64,000 nucleotides of DNA, from the NCBI RefSeq assembly GCF_022758885.1, contig NZ_JALEBH010000001.1, forward strand, positions 3,007,501 to 3,071,500. The letters run 5' to 3'. Below are positions 15,516-25,525 of this stretch, piece by piece; position 1 is the first letter of the stretch, and the number at the start of each line of letters is the position of its first letter. The notes below the pieces were generated by a model, which was given only the letters and a program-made list of their open reading frames with translations, made no database searches and was not told where the DNA came from. Position numbers and translations under genes: made by a program. This stretch comes from Sphingobium sp. BYY-5 (GTDB lineage: Bacteria > Pseudomonadota > Alphaproteobacteria > Sphingomonadales > Sphingomonadaceae).

Positions 15516-16802
15516 ATGGCCTATCTCCCCGGTTTCGCCAATCATCATGCGAGCGAGGCGGTGGCCGGCGCGCTGCCGCAGGGGCGCAATTCGCCGCAGC
15601 AGCCGGCCTATGGCCTTTATGCCGAACAATTGTCGGGCACGGCCTTCACCGCGCCCAGGGCGGAGAATCGGCGGAGCTGGCTCTACCGGATGCGGCCGAG
15701 CGCGGGGCATGGGCCGTTCCGGCCCTATGCGCGCGAGACGCTGATCCGGTCGGCCCCTTTTGACGAAGCGCCCCCTTCGCCCAATCGGATGCGCTGGAAC
15801 CCGCTGCCGGCGGCGGGGGAGGGCGTGGATTTCGTCGATGGGCTGGTGACGGTAGCGGGCAATGGCGATGTCGGCGCGGGGAAGGGCTGCGCGATCCATC
15901 TCTATGCGGCGAGCCGGTCGATGGTCGATCGCGCCTTCTTCTCCGCCGATGGCGAGATGCTGATCCTGCCGCAGCAGGGCGCACTGCGCATCGTCACCGA
16001 AATGGGCGTGATCGATGTTGCGCCCGGCCAGGTCGCGCTGGTGCCGCGCGGGGTGCGCTTTCGCGTCGAGCTGCCCGAAGGGACGGGGCGGGGCTATGTC
16101 TGCGAAAATTACGGCGCGCTGTTCCGTTTGCCCGAACTGGGGCCGATCGGGTCCAACGGGTTGGCCAATGCGCGCGATTTCGAGACGCCGGTCGCGGCCT
16201 TCGAGGATGTTGAGCGGCGCACGCAGGTCGTGCAGAAATATAGGGGGGGGCTGTGGGCCAGCGACCTTGACCATAGCCCGTTCGACGTGGTGGCGTGGCA
16301 CGGCAATCTGGCGCCCTGGCGCTATGATCTGTCCCGCTTCAACGTCATGGGGACGGTGAGTTTCGACCATCCCGACCCGTCCATCTTCACCGTGCTGACC
16401 AGCCCCAGCGACACGCCCGGCACCGCGAACGCCGACTTCGTCATCTTCCCGCCGCGCTGGATGGTGGCGGAGGACACGTTCCGGCCACCCTGGTTCCATC
16501 GCAATATCATGAGCGAATATATGGGGCTGCTCCACGGCGCCTATGACGCCAAGGCGGGCGGTTTTGCGCCCGGCGGCGGCAGCCTGCATAACTGCATGGG
16601 CGCGCATGGGCCGGACGTGGAAAGCTGGCGCAGGGCGAGCGCGGCGACGCTGGTTCCGCAGAAGATAGAGGAGACGATGGCGTTCATGATCGAGAGTCGA
16701 TATCCGTTCCGCCCGACCCGCTGGGCGATGGAAACACCGTTGTTGCAGGGCGATTATGACGATTGCTGGCAGGGTTTCCCCAAGGCGAAGCTGCCGCGAT
16801 GA
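15516..16802 (+). CDS. hmgA: Homogentisate 1,2-dioxygenase
   Basis: Opens the homogentisate ring to maleylacetoacetate. 428 residues, family length. Characteristic segments: [13 protein letters not shown] at the start, [14 protein letters not shown] with [12 protein letters not shown], the [20 protein letters not shown] cupin segment, and the iron-binding region [20 protein letters not shown] followed by [10 protein letters not shown] and [14 protein letters not shown] 15516 follows GAGGAG by 6 bases; an upstream GTG-type extension is not needed. The stop overlaps the next ATG (ATGA), so translation is coupled to fahA. Confidence 0.97.
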   Translation: MAYLPGFANHHASEAVAGALPQGRNSPQQPAYGLYAEQLSGTAFTAPRAENRRSWLYRMRPSAGHGPFRPYARETLIRSAPFDEAPPSPNRMRWNPLPAAGEGVDFVDGLVTVAGNGDVGAGKGCAIHLYAASRSMVDRAFFSADGEMLILPQQGALRIVTEMGVIDVAPGQVALVPRGVRFRVELPEGTGRGYVCENYGALFRLPELGPIGSNGLANARDFETPVAAFEDVERRTQVVQKYRGGLWASDLDHSPFDVVAWHGNLAPWRYDLSRFNVMGTVSFDHPDPSIFTVLTSPSDTPGTANADFVIFPPRWMVAEDTFRPPWFHRNIMSEYMGLLHGAYDAKAGGFAPGGGSLHNCMGAHGPDVESWRRASAATLVPQKIEETMAFMIESRYPFRPTRWAMETPLLQGDYDDCWQGFPKAKLPR

Positions 16803-18100
16803 GCTGGTGGACGACCGACGAGACGCATGACCCCCGGCGGACGAGCTGGGTCGAAAGCGCGCAGGAGCATCAGGATTTTCCGGTGCAGAATCTGCCCTTC
16901 GGCCTATTTTCGATCGAAGGGATGCGGCCGCGCGCGGGGGTGGCGATTGGCGACATGGTGCTGGACCTGCCCGCCTGCGCCAATGCGGGCCTGCTGCCGG
17001 CGGCGGTTGCGCCGCTCTGCGCCGGGGAGGTGCTGAACGGGCTGATGGCCTTGCCGGCGACGCAGCGTGTCGCGCTGCGGCGGCGGCTGAGCGAACTGCT
17101 GTCCGATCCCGCGCATCGCGCGGCGGTGGAGCCGATGTTGCATGCGGCGGTGGATTGCACGCTGCATCTGCCGGCGCGGATCGGCGATTACACCGATTTC
17201 TATGTCGGCATTCATCACGCCAATAATATCGGCCGCCAGTTCCGGCCCGACAATCCGCTGCTGCCCAATTATAAATATGTACCGATCGGCTATCATGGCC
17301 GGGCGTCGTCGGTGCGGCCTTCGGGCGAACCGCTGGTACGGCCGCGCGGGCAGCGCAAGCCGCCGGAGGCCGACGCGCCGCTCTTCGGCCCGACGGTGCG
17401 GCTCGATTATGAGCTGGAGCTGGGCGTGTGGATCGGGCTGGGCAATGATCTTGGCACGCCGATCCCGATCGGGCAGGCGGCGGCGCACATCGCGGGCTTC
17501 TGCCTGCTCAACGACTGGTCGGCGCGTGATTTCCAGGCCTGGGAATATCAGCCGCTGGGACCGTTCCTGGCCAAGAATTTCCATTCGACCATTTCGCCCT
17601 GGGTGGTGACGCCCGAAGCGCTCGCCCCCTTCCGCATCGCCCAGCCGGCGCGGCCGGAGGGAGACCCCGCGCCGCTCGCCTATCTGAGCGATAGTGACGA
17701 CCAGACGCATGGCGCGCTAGGGCTGGCGCTGGAGGTGGAATTGAGCAGCGCGGCGATGCGGGCGGGGGGACATGCGCCGCTGCGCCTCAGCCGGGGACCG
17801 GCCAGCAACATGTACTGGACGGTGCAGCAGATCGTGACGCATCATGCGTCCAATGGCTGCAACCTGCAACCGGGCGACCTGCTGGGCACCGGTACCATCT
17901 CCGCGCTGGGGCGGGACGGCTATGGCAGCTTGATGGAACTGTCCAGCGGCGGGCGGGAGCCGATCACGCTGCCGACCGGCGAGACGCGGACCTTCCTGGA
18001 AGATGGGGACGAGGTGACGCTGCGCGCGCGGGGCGAGGCGGACGGGGCGGTGCCGATCGGCTTCGGCGAATGCCGGGCGCGGGTGTTGCCGGCGCAGTAG
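16799..18100 (+). CDS. fahA: Fumarylacetoacetase
   Basis: Cleaves fumarylacetoacetate to fumarate and acetoacetate, the last step of the tyrosine pathway. 433 residues with the N-terminal FAA domain ([20 protein letters not shown]) and catalytic barrel. The metal and catalytic region is [15 protein letters not shown], then [46 protein letters not shown] and [16 protein letters not shown] [12 protein letters not shown]. Last gene of the operon. Maleylacetoacetate isomerase, needed between hmgA and this enzyme, is not encoded here, so it must be elsewhere or the isomerisation is non-enzymatic. Confidence 0.97.
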   Translation: MSWWTTDETHDPRRTSWVESAQEHQDFPVQNLPFGLFSIEGMRPRAGVAIGDMVLDLPACANAGLLPAAVAPLCAGEVLNGLMALPATQRVALRRRLSELLSDPAHRAAVEPMLHAAVDCTLHLPARIGDYTDFYVGIHHANNIGRQFRPDNPLLPNYKYVPIGYHGRASSVRPSGEPLVRPRGQRKPPEADAPLFGPTVRLDYELELGVWIGLGNDLGTPIPIGQAAAHIAGFCLLNDWSARDFQAWEYQPLGPFLAKNFHSTISPWVVTPEALAPFRIAQPARPEGDPAPLAYLSDSDDQTHGALGLALEVELSSAAMRAGGHAPLRLSRGPASNMYWTVQQIVTHHASNGCNLQPGDLLGTGTISALGRDGYGSLMELSSGGREPITLPTGETRTFLEDGDEVTLRARGEADGAVPIGFGECRARVLPAQ

Positions 18101-18142
18101 GGCGGATCGAGATTCGGGTGGAAGGGGAAGCCTCATTTTCAT

Positions 18143-18250
18143 CGTCATTCCGGGCTTGACCCGGAATCCAGAGTCGTAGGTGCTGCCCTTTGTGGCCCTG
18201 GATGCCGGATCAGGCCTGCCCTGAGCCTGTCGAAGGGTCCGGCATGACGG
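18143..18250. repeat. Composite palindromic intergenic repeat
   Basis: CGTCATTCCGGGCTTGACC with its partner CCGGAATCCAG, and CTGGATGCCGGATCAGG with GTCCGGCATGACG, form an overall inverted repeat between convergent genes. It encloses a CCTGAGCCTGTCGAAGGG module. The same modules recur at 23700-23750, 55234-55315 and 57262-57290. Typical of proteobacterial extragenic repeats; it may act as a transcription stop. Confidence 0.6.
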
Positions 18251-18275
18251 CGTAGGAAGTGAATGTCGATCGGCC

Positions 18276-20327
18276 TCAGCCAAGAAAGGCGGGCGCGTCG
18301 GGATAGGCGGGCAGGACCGGTCCCAGCGCTTCCTCCAACGGGCCAAGCCATGGGGCGAAATGCCGCCAATGGTTGAGGCCGTCGGTGAAGATGGGTTGGC
18401 GCACCTGTTCGGAACTGGCGGTGCGCACCGCGCGTCGGTTGCGCCAGAAGGACAGGCACTCCTCCTCGAACGGCAGGCCGAGATGGTCGAGCAGCCGCGC
18501 GACTTCCCCCGGCGTGTCGGCGACCATGCGTTCATAGAGGACGCGGTGGACCCGGCCGGGCATGGCCGTGTCGAAGGCGGTCATATGGTCGACATAGGCG
18601 CGATAGTAGCGGCCGATGTCGGTGAGGTCGTAGCTGAATGCCTGACCGCGCGCGAAATGCTGCTTCCAGCCGGAAAAACAGCAGCCCATCGGATGGCGGC
18701 GCGCATCGATGATTCGGGCGTTCGGCAGGATGAGCTGGATCAGGCCGACATGCTGCCAGTTGTTGGGCAGCTTGTCGATGAAGTGCGGCTTGTCACTGCG
18801 GCGGTGGATGCGGGTGCGTTCCAGATATTCCTCGCCCAGCCGCGTACGGTCGGCCGGGGTGAGGGACAGGATCATGGCGCGGAAATCGGGAAACTCCCCT
18901 TCGTCCACGCGCGATTGCAGGCGACCGGCGATCGCCATCATGTCGGGCAGTTCCATCGTGCCTTCGACCCGGCTGTGGCTGGAAAGGATCTGCTCCACCA
19001 GCGTCGATCCGGCGCGCGGCAGGCCGACGATGAAGATCGGATCGGGCGCGGGGCAGCCGCCGTCGCCCCTCTGCGCGATGAAGGGCGCGGTGAAGAGGCC
19101 CGATGCGGCCTTCACCTCGGCGGCGAAGGAGTCGGCGTCGTGCAGCACCATGGTCCGGCGCAGGCGGTTGCCCTGGTCATAATGGGCGAAGGCGGCGGGA
19201 TAGTCCTTCGCATCCTCATATGCCTTGCCCAGCGAGAAATGGAGGTGGAAGATATCTTCCCTTCGCGCTTCCTCCTCCGGTTCGAGCGAGGCGAGCGCCC
19301 GTTCCATCGCGGCGACGTCGTTTGCGGTCAGCGTGACCGTCTTGAGGTTGGCAAGGCTCCACCAGGCTTCGCCCATGGTTGGCTGCTGGGCCACGGCCCG
19401 GCGATAGGCGTGGATGGCGTCGGCCTGTTGCCCCAGCGTTTTCAGCGCATGGCCCAGATTCTGCCAGACCTGTGGCTGGTCGGGCCGGACGGCAAGCAGG
19501 CGTTCGTAGATCGTTCGCGCGCCTTCCTGATCGCCCAGGCGCACCAGCACCGACGCCTTGACGAGATCATAGCCGGGATGTTTGAGCGGGGAGGCGGTGA
19601 GTATCTCCGCATGGTCCAGCGCTTCGGGCAGGCGGTTGTTCTGGAGCAGCAGGCGGATGAGGAAATCGCGCGCCAGATCGAAGCCGGGGGCGAGGCGCAC
19701 CGCGCGTTCGACCAGCGCCAGCGCCCGGCTCATGTCGCCGCGCCGCCACTGGATTTCGCCGGCCAGGCGAATGGCGGGGGGATCGTCGCGCGCGCTGAGT
19801 CTGGCGTCGGCGTCGTCGAGGCGACCTTCGTTCATCGCCACCGCCGCGTCGAGCAGGTCGCGGTCGCGGGAGGCGGCGTGGACGCCCGACAGGTCGGCAC
19901 GCCAGCCGTCCTGATCGCGGCCGGCCTTGCGCAATTCCCCGGCGAGAAGGAACCAGCCGCTGGCGATTGTGGGCTGCTGACGGGTCAGGTTTTCCAGCGC
20001 GGCGATGGCCTGACCGGTGTCGCCCGTCTCGCTGGCCGCCTGCGCCAGTTCCCAGAGCAGGGCGGGCACGCGCGGCTGATTGCGGGCGAGGCGGGACAAG
20101 CGCGTCAGGGCGGCCTGGGGCTGGCCCAGCCGCCGCAAGGCCTGGCAGGCGATCAGTTCCGCTGGCGCAAAACCCCGTGCCTGCCGCAGGATCGCCTCAG
20201 CCTGAGCCAGCGCCGTGGCCGGTTCGGCATCCAGGTGCCGCGCGGCGCACGCCAGTGCCTGATCCAGTGCCGGGTCCAGTGGAGGAGGGCTGATCGCCTT
20301 GGCGGCGATGCCCGAAGCGGAATCCAT
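18276..20327 (-). CDS. TPR repeat-containing sulfotransferase
   Basis: 683 residues. The N-terminal half (about 15-370) is a run of tetratricopeptide repeats (for example DQPQVWQNLGHALKTLGQQA and DAIHAYRRAVAQQPTMGEAW). The C-terminal half is a sulfotransferase domain. The 5'-phosphosulfate loop for PAPS is PIFIVGLPRAGSTLVEQILS near residue 432, followed by HSRVEGTMELPD and a downstream IIDARRHPMGCCFSGWKQHF that fits the 3'-phosphate-binding region. TPR-sulfotransferases resemble tyrosylprotein sulfotransferases. The acceptor is unknown. The gene stands alone, divergent from the TonB-dependent receptor. Confidence 0.9.
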   Translation of the reverse strand: MDSASGIAAKAISPPPLDPALDQALACAARHLDAEPATALAQAEAILRQARGFAPAELIACQALRRLGQPQAALTRLSRLARNQPRVPALLWELAQAASETGDTGQAIAALENLTRQQPTIASGWFLLAGELRKAGRDQDGWRADLSGVHAASRDRDLLDAAVAMNEGRLDDADARLSARDDPPAIRLAGEIQWRRGDMSRALALVERAVRLAPGFDLARDFLIRLLLQNNRLPEALDHAEILTASPLKHPGYDLVKASVLVRLGDQEGARTIYERLLAVRPDQPQVWQNLGHALKTLGQQADAIHAYRRAVAQQPTMGEAWWSLANLKTVTLTANDVAAMERALASLEPEEEARREDIFHLHFSLGKAYEDAKDYPAAFAHYDQGNRLRRTMVLHDADSFAAEVKAASGLFTAPFIAQRGDGGCPAPDPIFIVGLPRAGSTLVEQILSSHSRVEGTMELPDMMAIAGRLQSRVDEGEFPDFRAMILSLTPADRTRLGEEYLERTRIHRRSDKPHFIDKLPNNWQHVGLIQLILPNARIIDARRHPMGCCFSGWKQHFARGQAFSYDLTDIGRYYRAYVDHMTAFDTAMPGRVHRVLYERMVADTPGEVARLLDHLGLPFEEECLSFWRNRRAVRTASSEQVRQPIFTDGLNHWRHFAPWLGPLEEALGPVLPAYPDAPAFLG

Positions 20328-20704
20328 AGACCTGTCCTATTTCTTTTCCCATATGCACAATGAACGCGATTTTTCGGCCGCGCAATGACGATGCGGAAAA
20401 CTATGTAACAAAGGAGCAACTAAGCTGTTGACTCCTGCCTGCGTTGCCGCATTATCAAAGCTGGACGATCGTACGGAATTATAGAAAAGTCCAAGGGGTA
20501 GTCACGACATCATGGGTGTCGCGCCAGCGCGCGGCAGGTTCGGAAGCGCAGGGCGTTCCGGCCACAGGATTGTGCGCCTTTGCGAAGGCCGGGATCGGCC
20601 CTGTCCGCAGGGACGGGGTGCAATGCGTCATAAACACACGGGCACACCCGTGGACGGGGAGAGGGAGAAGGGAGGCTTCGTTTCTACAGGGGGAGTCCGA
20701 TAGA
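20328..20704. other. Long divergent gap before the TonB-dependent receptor
   Basis: About 377 bases between divergent genes. It holds a possible sigma-70-type promoter (20428-20455) for the receptor, which implies a roughly 240-base 5' leader. The open frame continuing upstream of the receptor ATG has no signal peptide and looks non-coding. No known riboswitch was recognised. Confidence 0.45.
20428..20455 (+). promoter_or_regulatory. Possible promoter of the TonB-dependent receptor
   Basis: TTGACT at 20428-20433 and CATTAT at 20450-20455, separated by 16 bases, resemble sigma-70 -35/-10 boxes. This is the most promoter-like site in the gap. Sphingomonad -10 boxes are poorly conserved, so the call is tentative. 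Confidence 0.3.
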
Positions 20705-23389
20705 ATGAAAATCCAGTCTCATCGCCGGTCGCACTTGATGAAGATACTGGGGGTGACCACGATCCTGGCGGGGCTTGTCTCCCCCGCAATGGCTCAGCAG
20801 GCCGCCGCGAATCCGGCCGCCTCGACGCCCGTCGATGATGGTCAGGGCCTGGGTGAAATCGTCGTGACGGCGACGCGCAGCGCGCAGAGCATCCAGAAGG
20901 TGCCGATCTCCATGCAGGCGCTGGGCGCCGAAAAGCTGGCGGAGCGGCAGGTCAAGGGATTGAGCGATTTCGCCGCGCTGTTGCCGTCGGTATCGTTCGA
21001 GGGCATCGGGCCGGGCCGCAACACCGCTTTTTTCCGCGGCATCGTGCCTGCGGGCGGTGCCTATGCCTCGGTCGGCTATTATCTGGACGACATGCCGATC
21101 ACCGGCACCGAAGTGCCCGATATCCACGCCTATGACCTGGAGCGTGTCGAGGCGCTGTCGGGGCCACAAGGCACGCTCTACGGCGCCGGGTCGCTGGCGG
21201 GCACCATTCGCCTCATCACCAACAAGCCCAAGCTCGACAAGTTCGAGTTTGGCTATGACGTCGAAGCCAATAAATATGGCAAGGGCGATTTCGGCGGCCA
21301 GCTCGAATCCTATGTCAATGTGCCGATGAGCGACACGCTGGCGGTGCGGGCGATGGGCTATTACCGGCGCGATGGTGGCTATATCGACAATGTCTTCAAC
21401 AACGGCACCTTCAACGACGGCCGACCGGCGGTCTATAATCTGGGCGATAACAATCCCAACACGACCTATGCGGTGAGCAACGCGGCCATCGCCAAGGACG
21501 ATTACAACACGATCAAGGAATTTGGCGGCCGTTTCCAGCTTTTGTGGCAGCCGGTCGAAGGGTGGGACATCACGCCGGAAATCACCGCCCAGAAACAGGT
21601 GTCGAACGGCTATTTCGGCTATGATCCGCGCGTCGGCGACCTGGAAGTCCATGACTATGACCAGACCCGCAATGATGATCGCTGGTATCAGGCGGCGCTG
21701 TCGATCCATGGCCATATCGGCGACTGGGACGTCGTGTCCGCGACCGGCTATTTCAAGCGCCGCACCCGTACGCTGAACGACTATACCTATTATACCGTCA
21801 CCTATGACGGCTTCGGCGCGGGCTATGAAAGCTATCTGCAGTTTTTCGACAATTGCACCGGAACGGGCGCGTCGCAGCAATGCTCCATGATTAATCCGAC
21901 GCAATATTATCACGCCGATACGCACCGCAACAAGTTCACGCAGGAATTGCGGATCACCACGCCCAAGGACTGGCCGTTCGACGTGACCATCGGCGGTTTC
22001 TACCAGCGGCAGAAGAATGAGCTGAACACCAGCTACGCGATCCGCGGCCTGGACAGCATCACAGGCTATACCCAGACCGGCGGCGGCGATGTTCCGGGCG
22101 GTCTGATCGGTGTGCCGGCCATGTACGGCATCGCCTATGATGAGGATGGCAATCCCTATTTCGACACCAGCGATGTCATCAATGCGAACGGCAATCCGTT
22201 GGGCACGATGCTGCTGGGGACGCAGGCGGTGAAGGGGGATGCCTTCTATTTCGTCGAGCAGAACCAGCTTTATCATGACAAGGCGGTCTTCGCCGAAGGC
22301 CATTACAACATCACGCCGACACTGAAGCTGACCGGCGGCATCCGCTATTTCTGGACCGATTATAAGGTGAAGGGTTTTGCCGGTGTGGCCGGGTCCGCGG
22401 CAGGCGTGGGCTGCACGACGCCGCTGCCGGATGACGAGCGACTGACCTGCATCAATACCAATCCGCTCGCGGCGGACGGGACCGGACGGTATAAGGAGGA
22501 TGGTGAGACCCATAAGGTCGCGCTGGACTGGCAGTTCCAGCCGGACAAGATGGTCTATTTCAACTATTCGACCGGATTCCGCCCCGGCGGCTTCAACCGG
22601 CCGCTGCGCATCCGCAGCCTGGGCCAGATTGTCACCGTGCAGCCGTTCAAGTCCGAAACGCTCACCAATATCGAGGTGGGCGTTAAGACGACCTGGAACA
22701 ATATCTTCCGCTTCAACGCCGCCGTCTATTATGAAAAATGGAATAATATCCAATATGGCGTCGTGGTGTCGGGCGCGCAGGGGGCGGGCATGACCGGCAA
22801 TGCCGGCAAGGCCGAGGTGAAGGGTATCGAATATGATGCCGATCTCAGGCTGGGCAAGATCACCATTTCGACGTCCGGCGCCTATAATGACGCCAAGCTG
22901 AAAGGGGATTTCTGCAACTTCGCGCTCAACGCGGCGACCCTGTCAATCTCTCAGCTCAGTAGCTGCACATTGGGCGAGTTCGTGGAAGGCTCCGCCCCGC
23001 CGACGCCACAGGTCGCGGCGGCCAACGGCACGCGCCTGCCGCGCCAGCCCAGGTTCAAGGGCACGACGTCGATCCGCTACGACACCGACATCGGCGATTA
23101 TGTCGCCTTCTTCCAGGGGGCGGCGCTGTACCAGACTGGGGCGACGCAGGATCTGAACGTGGAAAGCAACGAATTGCTCGGCAATACCAGGGGCTTTGTC
23201 AGCTTCGATTTTTCGGCGGGTGTGAAGAAGGACAGTTGGAGCCTGACCCTGTTCCTTCAGAATGCCTTCGACAAACGAGGGCAGTTGACGAAGAACACCT
23301 TCTGCTCGATCGATTTCTGTTCGGGATCGTCGCGCACCTTCCCGATCAAACCGCAATTTTTCGGCATCAGATTCGGGCAGAAATTTTAG
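20705..23389 (+). CDS. TonB-dependent receptor
   Basis: 894-residue outer-membrane active transporter. ATG 20705 gives a signal peptide (MKILGVTTILAGLVSPAMAQ from Met12). The plug domain follows, starting GLGEIVVTATRSAQSIQKVP, a sphingomonad and Caulobacter-type plug lacking a separate STN domain. The large beta-barrel ends in FGIRFGQKF with terminal Phe for BAM recognition. A barrel segment RPGGFNRPLRIRS is typical of the family. The substrate is not evident: no transporter, regulator or catabolic gene sits beside it. Confidence 0.95.
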   Translation: MKIQSHRRSHLMKILGVTTILAGLVSPAMAQQAAANPAASTPVDDGQGLGEIVVTATRSAQSIQKVPISMQALGAEKLAERQVKGLSDFAALLPSVSFEGIGPGRNTAFFRGIVPAGGAYASVGYYLDDMPITGTEVPDIHAYDLERVEALSGPQGTLYGAGSLAGTIRLITNKPKLDKFEFGYDVEANKYGKGDFGGQLESYVNVPMSDTLAVRAMGYYRRDGGYIDNVFNNGTFNDGRPAVYNLGDNNPNTTYAVSNAAIAKDDYNTIKEFGGRFQLLWQPVEGWDITPEITAQKQVSNGYFGYDPRVGDLEVHDYDQTRNDDRWYQAALSIHGHIGDWDVVSATGYFKRRTRTLNDYTYYTVTYDGFGAGYESYLQFFDNCTGTGASQQCSMINPTQYYHADTHRNKFTQELRITTPKDWPFDVTIGGFYQRQKNELNTSYAIRGLDSITGYTQTGGGDVPGGLIGVPAMYGIAYDEDGNPYFDTSDVINANGNPLGTMLLGTQAVKGDAFYFVEQNQLYHDKAVFAEGHYNITPTLKLTGGIRYFWTDYKVKGFAGVAGSAAGVGCTTPLPDDERLTCINTNPLAADGTGRYKEDGETHKVALDWQFQPDKMVYFNYSTGFRPGGFNRPLRIRSLGQIVTVQPFKSETLTNIEVGVKTTWNNIFRFNAAVYYEKWNNIQYGVVVSGAQGAGMTGNAGKAEVKGIEYDADLRLGKITISTSGAYNDAKLKGDFCNFALNAATLSISQLSSCTLGEFVEGSAPPTPQVAAANGTRLPRQPRFKGTTSIRYDTDIGDYVAFFQGAALYQTGATQDLNVESNELLGNTRGFVSFDFSAGVKKDSWSLTLFLQNAFDKRGQLTKNTFCSIDFCSGSSRTFPIKPQFFGIRFGQKF

Positions 23390-23776
23390 GGCGTCGAGCC
23401 TTTATAGCGCGCTCTGTTTTTTGTTATCGCATCGTTTTTTGTGGAAAGCCGGTTTCTACCTTTCCGGACGATGCTTTGGGGCCGATCGGCATTCAGGCTT
23501 AGCAGAAGGTCTTCGTTCCCCATTCATCGTCATGTTGATGGCAATCAGCGTCCATTCGGTACTTCCCCCCGAAGAGGGGGCTCCGAATGAATCCTGACTT
23601 TTGTCAGGATGACGGGTCACAATGAGGGAGAGGTCCGGATTTCCTGAATGCCGATCCGTTCTGGCGCAAGACAGCGTTAAATCGGAGTAGCGGGGGTCAT
23701 GGTGTTTGCGGCCCTGGATTCCGGCGTTCGCCGGAATGATGGTGATTGACTAGACGCCTGCCGCCAGATTCACGGT
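23390..23776. repeat. Repeat-rich gap after the TonB-dependent receptor
   Basis: About 390 bases without a gene. Short inverted repeats are visible: CCCCCCGAAGAGGGGGC near 23565, CCTGACTTTTGTCAGG near 23597, and ATTCCGGCGTTCGCCGGAAT near 23719. The last is a common sphingomonad palindrome also found in variant form at 18143 and 57262. I see no ORF or RNA gene. Confidence 0.5.
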
Positions 23777-23814
23777 AAAAGGCCCGCCGCGCTACGTGGC
23801 GCGACGGGCCTTTT
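23777..23814. terminator. Bidirectional terminator between receptor gene and recA
   Basis: AAAAGGCCCG, then CCGCGCTACGTGGCGCG as inner stem-loop, then CGGGCCTTTT. The stem is flanked by A4 and T4, so it can terminate recA on the minus strand and anything arriving from the left. Confidence 0.85.
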
Positions 23815-23889
23815 CAGTGCGTGATGCGCAAGGCGGGCGAGCGTCGTGGACCGCGCCCCGGCTGATCCGGCCGGGGCGATAGACCATGC

Positions 23890-24963
23890 TTATTCGCCAT
23901 CATCCTCCGCATCGGGTCCGGTCATCATCTTTTCGGCGACCTCTTCGGTACGCCCACGGATCGCCTTTTCCAGCTTGTCCGCCATTTCGGGATGTTCTTT
24001 GAGGAAGGTCTTGGCGTTCTCACGACCCTGGCCGATGCGCACCGAATCATAGGAGAACCAGGCGCCCGACTTCTCGACCAGGCCAGCCTTGACGCCCAGG
24101 TCGAGCATCTCACCGATCTTGGAAATACCCTCACCATACATGATGTCGAATTCGACTTGCTTGAAGGGCGGGGCGACCTTGTTCTTGACCACCTTCACCC
24201 TGGTCGTGTTGCCGACGATATCGTCGCGATCCTTGATCTGGCCGGTACGACGGATGTCGAGGCGGACCGAGGCGTAGAATTTGAGCGCGTTGCCGCCGGT
24301 CGTGGTTTCCGGATTGCCGTACATCACGCCGATCTTCATGCGTACCTGGTTGATGAAGATCACCATGCATTTGGAGCGGGAGATCGAGCCGGTCAGCTTG
24401 CGCAGCGCCTGGGACATGAGGCGCGCCTGAAGTCCGACATGGCTGTCGCCCATCTCGCCCTCGATTTCGGCGCGCGGCACCAACGCGGCGACCGAGTCCA
24501 CCACCAGCACGTCGATCGCGTTGGAACGGACCAGCGTATCGACGATTTCCAACGCCTGTTCGCCGGTGTCGGGCTGCGACACGATCAGTTCGTCGATATC
24601 GACGCCCAGCTTCTTGGCATAGCCGGGGTCGAGCGCATGTTCGGCGTCGACGAAGGCCGCTGTGCCACCATTCTTCTGCGCTTCCGCCACGGCGTGCAAG
24701 GCGAGCGTGGTCTTGCCCGAACTTTCCGGGCCATAGATTTCGATGATCCGCCCCTTGGGCAGGCCACCAATGCCGAGCGCGATGTCGAGGCCGAGCGAAC
24801 CGGTCGAGATCGCTTCGATCTCCATCTTCTCACGGCTGCCCAGCTTCATGGCCGAACCCTTGCCGAAGGCGCGATCGATCTGGGCGAGCGCCGCCTCCAA
24901 TGCTTTCTGTCTGTCCATTGTCCCTGTCTTCTTGGAATCGATGAGTTGGAGCATTGCGGTCAT
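23890..24963 (-). CDS. recA: Recombinase RecA
   Basis: 357-residue ATP-dependent strand-exchange protein and co-protease for LexA. Walker A is GPESSGKTT, Walker B lies in [20 protein letters not shown], loop L1 follows as [16 protein letters not shown]2 is [20 protein letters not shown], and the C-terminus is acidic (PDAEDDGE). ATG 24963 has GGGGA upstream; the frame extends only to a TTG at 24981. A LexA box lies 76-90 bases upstream, so it is SOS-controlled. It ends toward a terminator shared with the convergent receptor gene. Confidence 0.99.
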   Translation of the reverse strand: MTAMLQLIDSKKTGTMDRQKALEAALAQIDRAFGKGSAMKLGSREKMEIEAISTGSLGLDIALGIGGLPKGRIIEIYGPESSGKTTLALHAVAEAQKNGGTAAFVDAEHALDPGYAKKLGVDIDELIVSQPDTGEQALEIVDTLVRSNAIDVLVVDSVAALVPRAEIEGEMGDSHVGLQARLMSQALRKLTGSISRSKCMVIFINQVRMKIGVMYGNPETTTGGNALKFYASVRLDIRRTGQIKDRDDIVGNTTRVKVVKNKVAPPFKQVEFDIMYGEGISKIGEMLDLGVKAGLVEKSGAWFSYDSVRIGQGRENAKTFLKEHPEMADKLEKAIRGRTEEVAEKMMTGPDAEDDGE

Positions 24964-25038
24964 CGGCCTATCCCCTGTCAAGCGGATCGCGTCGATTCTT
25001 TCGGCGCCTGGCGATGATGTATCCTATTTGTTCTTGTG

Positions 25039-25053
25039 GAACAAGAGGGGAAC
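25039..25053 (-). promoter_or_regulatory. LexA (SOS) box upstream of recA
   Basis: GAACAAGAGGGGAAC on the plus strand is GAAC-N7-GAAC, i.e. GTTC-N7-GTTC on the recA strand, the alphaproteobacterial LexA consensus. The same pattern occurs before imuA at 34813-34827. Confidence 0.88.
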
Positions 25054-25062
25054 AGAAATTTC

Positions 25063-25443
25063 CTATCCGTTTTCGGGAAAGGCGTCTTGTGCGCCCAGTA
25101 CCTTGTTCAGCGCGCGTTCGACCGCGCCGATGGTGAAGGGTTTGGCGAGGGTCGGCCGGTCGGCATGATCCTGTGGCACATCGTCGGCTATGCCGCCGGT
25201 GGCGAAGATGAAGGGAATGTCGGCCTGCGCCAATATGTCGGCCACCGGCCAGCATTTCTCGCCCTGGAGATTACAGTCGAGCAGCGCTGCGTCGAAGCCG
25301 CCCTCACGAGCATGGGTGCAGGCTTCGGTCACGGTCGCGGCCACGGCATGGAGCCGATAACCCAGTGCGTCGAGATAATCTTCCAGCATCATGCCGATCA
25401 TCGCTTCATCTTCCACGACCAGGATCGATTTTGCGTTCGACAT
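25063..25443 (-). CDS. Single-domain response regulator
   Basis: 126-residue CheY-like receiver with no output domain: ILVVEDEAMIGMMLEDYL with the acidic pocket, phospho-acceptor Asp56 in AALLDCNLQGE, the Thr switch in FIFATGG, and the conserved Lys in LAKPFT. It follows cckA by 82 bases on the same strand and ends just before the recA LexA box. It may be part of the CckA phosphorelay or act in stress signalling, but sequence alone cannot decide. A longer frame upstream is an out-of-frame reading of cckA. Confidence 0.9.
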   Translation of the reverse strand: MSNAKSILVVEDEAMIGMMLEDYLDALGYRLHAVAATVTEACTHAREGGFDAALLDCNLQGEKCWPVADILAQADIPFIFATGGIADDVPQDHADRPTLAKPFTIGAVERALNKVLGAQDAFPENG

Positions 25444-25525
25444 CAATGCCACGTCTCCAATTCTTCCGCGCTGGCTATCGCAATGCCCATGGCTTGCCCA
25501 GCATAATCGCCTGCACCGCGCACGC

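Noticed and set aside
18360..20363. 667-codon open frame antisense to the sulfotransferase
   Set aside because: Shadow frame of a GC3-rich gene; no recognisable motif.
20684..22753. 689-codon frame antisense to the TonB-dependent receptor
   Set aside because: No domain structure; the plus strand is a clear receptor with signal peptide and C-terminal Phe.
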